Origin: Geobacter sp. | GTDB taxonomy: Bacteria; Desulfobacterota; Desulfuromonadia; Geobacterales; Geobacteraceae | Length of the DNA: 9,357 nt | NCBI GenBank assembly: GCA_003490025.1 | Contig: DNJC01000155.1 | Span: forward strand, 12,954-22,310 | Direction: 5' to 3' | Shown here: positions 6,065 through 9,357 of the stretch, piece after piece | Numbering within the stretch: position 1 is the first letter of the stretch | Layout of the letters: each line of letters opens with the position of its first letter | The notes under the pieces: model-generated | The model's input: the letters and a program-made list of their open reading frames with translations, nothing else | Database searches by the model: none | Told to the model about the DNA's origin: nothing | Translations under genes and position numbers: made by a program

Positions 6065-6087
6065 CATGCCGCCCGCGTGCGGCATGA
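6064..6087 (+). other. Second perfect hairpin in the acpP-fabF gap
   Basis: TCATGCCGC (6064-6072) and GCGGCATGA (6079-6087) form a perfect 9-bp stem around the loop CCGCGT. It is not followed by a T-run, so it is not a terminator itself. It may block 3' exonucleases or be an RNase processing boundary between acpP and fabF. It shares its first base with the T-run of the preceding hairpin. Confidence 0.6.
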
Positions 6088-6114
6088 GCATAAGCATTCC
6101 AAGGAGTTGAGAGT

Positions 6115-7347
6115 ATGAGAAGAGTTGTTGTCACGGGAGTCGGTGTGGTTTCCCCCCTCGGGTGCGGAAACGGCAAGAACTGGGACGCCCTGGTTGCCGG
6201 CAAGTCCGGTATCGCCCCGATCACCCGTTTTGATGCCTCCGACCTTCCGGTAAGGATCGCCGGCGAGGTGAAGGACTTCGTCGCCGAGGACTTCATCGAC
6301 AAGAAAGAGATCAAGAAGATGGATCTCTTCATCCAGTACTCGCTCGCCGCAGCCCAGTTCGCCATGGAAGACTCCGGTCTGCAGATCACCGAGGAGAACG
6401 CCGAGCACGTGGGCGTGTTGGTTGGTGCCGGTCTCGGCGGGCTTCCCGCCATCGAGCGTTACCACAGCTCGCTGCTGGAAGGGGGCTACAAGAAGATCTC
6501 CCCGTTCTTCATTCCGATGCTGATCATCAACCTGGCTCCGGGGCACATCTCCATCAAATACGGGGCCAAAGGCCCGAACGTCTCCTCGGTCTCCGCCTGC
6601 GCCACCGGCACCCACTCAATAGGGGACGCCTACCACATGATCCAGCGCGGCGACGCCGACGCCATGATCGCGGGCGGCACCGAATCGACGGTCACCCCCT
6701 TGGGCATCGGCGGTTTCGCGGTGATGAAGGCGCTCTCCACCAACAACGACGACCCGGCCGGCGCTTCGCGCCCGTTCGACAAGGGGAGGGACGGCTTCGT
6801 CCTCTCCGAGGGGGCCGGCATCGTGGTGCTCGAGGAGTACGAGGCTGCCAAGGCGCGCGGCGCCAAGATCTACGGCGAAGTGGTGGGCTACGGCCTTTCC
6901 GGCGACGCCTATCACCTGACCTCTCCCGCACCCGGCGGGGAGGGGGCGGCGCGCTGCATGAAGATGGCGCTCCGTACGGCAGGCATCAACCCGGAGCAGG
7001 TAGACTACATCAATGCCCACGGCACCTCGACCCCCTACGGGGACGTCGGCGAGACCATGGCGATCCACTCCGTTTTCGGCGACCACGCCAGAAAGCTGAT
7101 GGTATCCTCCACCAAGTCGATGACCGGGCACCTGTTAGGCGCGGCCGGCGGCATTGAGGCGGTCTTCTCGCTCATGGCCATGAAGAACTCCGTCGTACCG
7201 CCGACCATCAACTACACGGAGCCCGATCCCGAGTGCGATCTGGACTACGTCCCGAACACGGCCCGCGACGCCAAGGTCGAGTATGCCATGAGCAACTCGT
7301 TCGGCTTCGGCGGCACCAACGCGTCGCTGCTCTTCAAGAAGGTGTAG
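6115..7347 (+). CDS. fabF: 3-oxoacyl-ACP synthase II (KAS II)
   Basis: FabF condenses malonyl-ACP with acyl-ACP in the elongation steps of fatty acid synthesis. The 410 residues match the family. The Cys-His-His active site is intact: Cys162 in VSACATGTH, His302 in NAHGTST, and His339 in the KSMTGHLLGAAGG block, with the conserved Lys334. The C-terminal NSFGFGGTNA (394-403) is the canonical ketosynthase ending. The presence of a nearby fabH and the position after acpP favour FabF over FabB. Start ATG 6115 has AAGGAG (6101-6106) 8 bases upstream. It is separated from acpP by 81 bases containing two hairpins, so its expression may be lower than that of ACP. FabF is the usual temperature-sensitive control point of unsaturated chain length in E. 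coli; whether that applies here is unknown. Confidence 0.97.
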   Translation: MRRVVVTGVGVVSPLGCGNGKNWDALVAGKSGIAPITRFDASDLPVRIAGEVKDFVAEDFIDKKEIKKMDLFIQYSLAAAQFAMEDSGLQITEENAEHVGVLVGAGLGGLPAIERYHSSLLEGGYKKISPFFIPMLIINLAPGHISIKYGAKGPNVSSVSACATGTHSIGDAYHMIQRGDADAMIAGGTESTVTPLGIGGFAVMKALSTNNDDPAGASRPFDKGRDGFVLSEGAGIVVLEEYEAAKARGAKIYGEVVGYGLSGDAYHLTSPAPGGEGAARCMKMALRTAGINPEQVDYINAHGTSTPYGDVGETMAIHSVFGDHARKLMVSSTKSMTGHLLGAAGGIEAVFSLMAMKNSVVPPTINYTEPDPECDLDYVPNTARDAKVEYAMSNSFGFGGTNASLLFKKV

Positions 7348-7348
7348 C

Positions 7349-7804
7349 ATGATAGTTCTCGGCAGCGATCACGGCGGGTTGGACCTGAAAAACGAGATAA
7401 AGAGCCTTCTTACCGAGCGGGGCCTGCCCTGCGAGGACCTGGGGACCCACAACGGCGATTCCGTCGACTACCCGGATTTCGGGGAGCGGGTGGCGCGCCG
7501 GGTTTCCGAGGGGAGCGCCGAGAAGGGGATACTGGTCTGCGGCACCGGGATAGGGATGTCCATCGTGGCCAACAAGTTCCCCGGCATTCGCGCGGCGCTT
7601 GCCACGGACGTCTTCATGGCGACCATGGCGAAGGAGCACAACAACGCCAACATCCTGGTCCTGGGAGGTCGGGTGCTGAAGACCGACCTGGCGCGCGAGA
7701 TGGTGGCGGCCTGGCTCGACACCGAGTTCGCCGCGGGACGGCACCAGGGACGCCTCGACAAGATAACGGCCGTCGAGCGGGAACTGGGAACCAAGCTTCC
7801 CTGA
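7349..7804 (+). CDS. rpiB: Ribose-5-phosphate isomerase B
   Basis: This enzyme interconverts ribose 5-phosphate and ribulose 5-phosphate in the pentose phosphate pathway. The 151-residue protein belongs to the RpiB/LacAB family: SDHGG (6-10) supplies the substrate-binding His9; VCGTGIGMSIVANK (63-76) contains the catalytic Cys64 and Thr66; EHNNANILVLGGR (96-108) is the family signature with His97; and Arg131 and Arg135 are likely phosphate-binding residues. ATG 7349 begins one base after the fabF stop, with AAGAAGG (7336-7342) inside fabF, so the two are almost certainly co-transcribed and coupled. A LacA/LacB-type sugar isomerase is unlikely because no partner subunit or sugar cluster is present. 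It is the only carbon-metabolism gene tied this tightly to the fab genes. Confidence 0.95.
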   Translation: MIVLGSDHGGLDLKNEIKSLLTERGLPCEDLGTHNGDSVDYPDFGERVARRVSEGSAEKGILVCGTGIGMSIVANKFPGIRAALATDVFMATMAKEHNNANILVLGGRVLKTDLAREMVAAWLDTEFAAGRHQGRLDKITAVERELGTKLP

Positions 7805-7814
7805 TCTTCATTTT

Positions 7815-7869
7815 TCTTGCAGGAGCGGCACTACTGCCGCGATAGCCGCGGGTTGCCGCTCCTGCAGGA
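7815..7869. repeat. GC-rich double palindrome, REP/BIME-like element
   Basis: The outer arms TGCAGGAGCGGCA (7818-7830) and TGCCGCTCCTGCA (7854-7866) are perfect inverted copies over 13 bp, extendable by a few bases. Inside lie smaller alternatives: GCGGCA-CTAC-TGCCGC (7825-7840), CCGCG/CGCGG (7837-7841 with 7847-7851) and GCGG-GTTG-CCGC (7848-7859). It can be read as two inverted units, each a small GC hairpin followed by TCCTGCA when read outward. That is the layout of REP doublets (BIMEs), which are common between genes in many GC-rich bacteria and are linked to RAYT transposases. No T-run follows on either strand, so it is not an intrinsic terminator. Identity as a genomic repeat needs other copies, which I cannot see. 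Confidence 0.6.
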
Positions 7870-7883
7870 TTGTTATCAGCACC

Positions 7884-7909
7884 AACGGGACTCCACGAGG
7901 TCCCGTTTT
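7884..7909 (+). terminator. Intrinsic terminator or attenuator between rpiB and glyA
   Basis: AACGGGAC (7884-7891) pairs perfectly with GTCCCGTT (7900-7907), optionally extended by CTC/GAG with one bulged base, and the stem leads into TTTT. It looks like a proper rho-independent terminator for the fab-rpiB transcript. It ends only 31 bases before the glyA ATG and about 19 before its ribosome binding site, which leaves little space for a separate glyA promoter, so attenuation of glyA is possible. Confidence 0.75.
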
Positions 7910-7940
7910 CATTTAAACCAGCAATTTTAGGAGAAAAGAA

Positions 7941-9188
<1,248 letters not shown>

Positions 9189-9228
9189 GGCGAAACAGTA
9201 TAAGAACAGACCGCAGTTTGAAGCGGAG

Positions 9229-9259
9229 AAGGGGACGATTTACATCGTCCCCTTTTTTT
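9229..9259 (+). terminator. Strong intrinsic terminator after glyA
   Basis: GGGGACGAT (9231-9239) and ATCGTCCCC (9244-9252) form a perfect 9-bp stem with a TTAC loop, followed by T7 (9253-9259); AA before the stem can extend it. This is a textbook rho-independent terminator and ends the glyA transcript 40 bases past its stop codon. On the minus strand no comparable T-run follows, so it acts mainly in the plus direction. Confidence 0.95.
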
Positions 9260-9297
9260 AATGGGCTGGCGGAGTCATGGCATCCCTAGACTGATTA

Positions 9298-9357
9298 CTA
9301 CTCAGCCTTGTCCGGCTTGGCCTTTGCGCTAGCTCCAAAACTCCTGCAAATCAGTCC
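9298..9357 (-). CDS. Possible C-terminal end of a convergent gene (partial)
   Basis: On the minus strand one frame is open from the window edge for 19 codons and ends in TAG at 9298-9300, immediately followed by TAA at 9295-9297. The last residues, ASAKAKPDKAE, resemble the Lys/Ala/Pro-rich tails many proteins have, and tandem stops are typical of real gene ends. A convergent gene would fit the strong plus-strand terminator just before it. A second minus frame ends in a TAG after only eight codons, so the choice of frame is uncertain. The product cannot be identified. Nothing else recognisable lies in 9260-9297. Confidence 0.3.
   Translation of the reverse strand, partial: GLICRSFGASAKAKPDKAE

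Noticed and set aside
9261..9332. Short plus-strand ORF starting ATG at 9261
   Set aside because: Only 23 codons, beginning two bases after a terminator T-run, without a promoter or ribosome binding site.
9289..9356. GACTGATT and AATCAGTC, an 8-bp inverted repeat 52 bases apart
   Set aside because: It could be a chance match at this spacing. No mobile element, tRNA or attachment-site feature lies between the arms.

Overview
This window is an ordinary, complete-looking bacterial housekeeping locus. It holds a signal peptide peptidase gene (sppA) and then the classic ribosome/phospholipid/fatty-acid cluster yceD-rpmF-plsX-fabH-fabD-fabG-acpP-fabF. These are followed by rpiB and glyA, and a few codons of a probable opposite-strand gene lie at the right edge. 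The DNA is GC-rich with G/C-biased third codon positions. The order fabF-rpiB-glyA and the protein sequences suggest a Geobacter/Geomonas-type member of the Desulfuromonadales. That assignment is an inference from remembered gene order, not from a search.

Layout. Bases 1-144 have no assignable gene, but the sppA frame is open to the window edge. SppA (145-1029) ends in a GC-rich hairpin. A near-consensus sigma-70 promoter at 1075-1102 then drives yceD, which has a TTG start, and rpmF. PlsX, fabH, fabD and fabG follow with short gaps or 4-base ATGA overlaps, so they are probably co-transcribed and translationally coupled. A 139-bp AT-rich gap precedes acpP. It carries a candidate internal promoter and two perfect short inverted repeats that could be operators. 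AcpP starts at a GTG behind an excellent Shine-Dalgarno. Two hairpins separate acpP from fabF. RpiB begins one base after the fabF stop. The 136-bp rpiB-glyA gap holds a GC-rich double palindrome resembling a REP doublet (BIME) and a terminator-like hairpin directly before the glyA ribosome binding site. GlyA ends at a textbook intrinsic terminator.

How the genes work together. FabD loads malonate onto ACP, FabH starts chains, FabG reduces the 3-keto group, FabF elongates, and PlsX diverts finished acyl-ACP into phospholipid synthesis. YceD and L32 belong to large ribosomal subunit production, so the operon joins ribosome and membrane synthesis. FabZ, FabI and acetyl-CoA carboxylase are not in the window. 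RpiB (pentose phosphates) and GlyA (one-carbon units) supply NADPH-linked and biosynthetic metabolism.

I see no defence, mobile, secondary-metabolite or otherwise unrecognised system here. All the catalytic residues I could check in the main enzymes are intact. What merits a second look is the non-coding DNA: the acpP leader, the acpP-fabF hairpins, the REP-like doublet and the hairpin before glyA.
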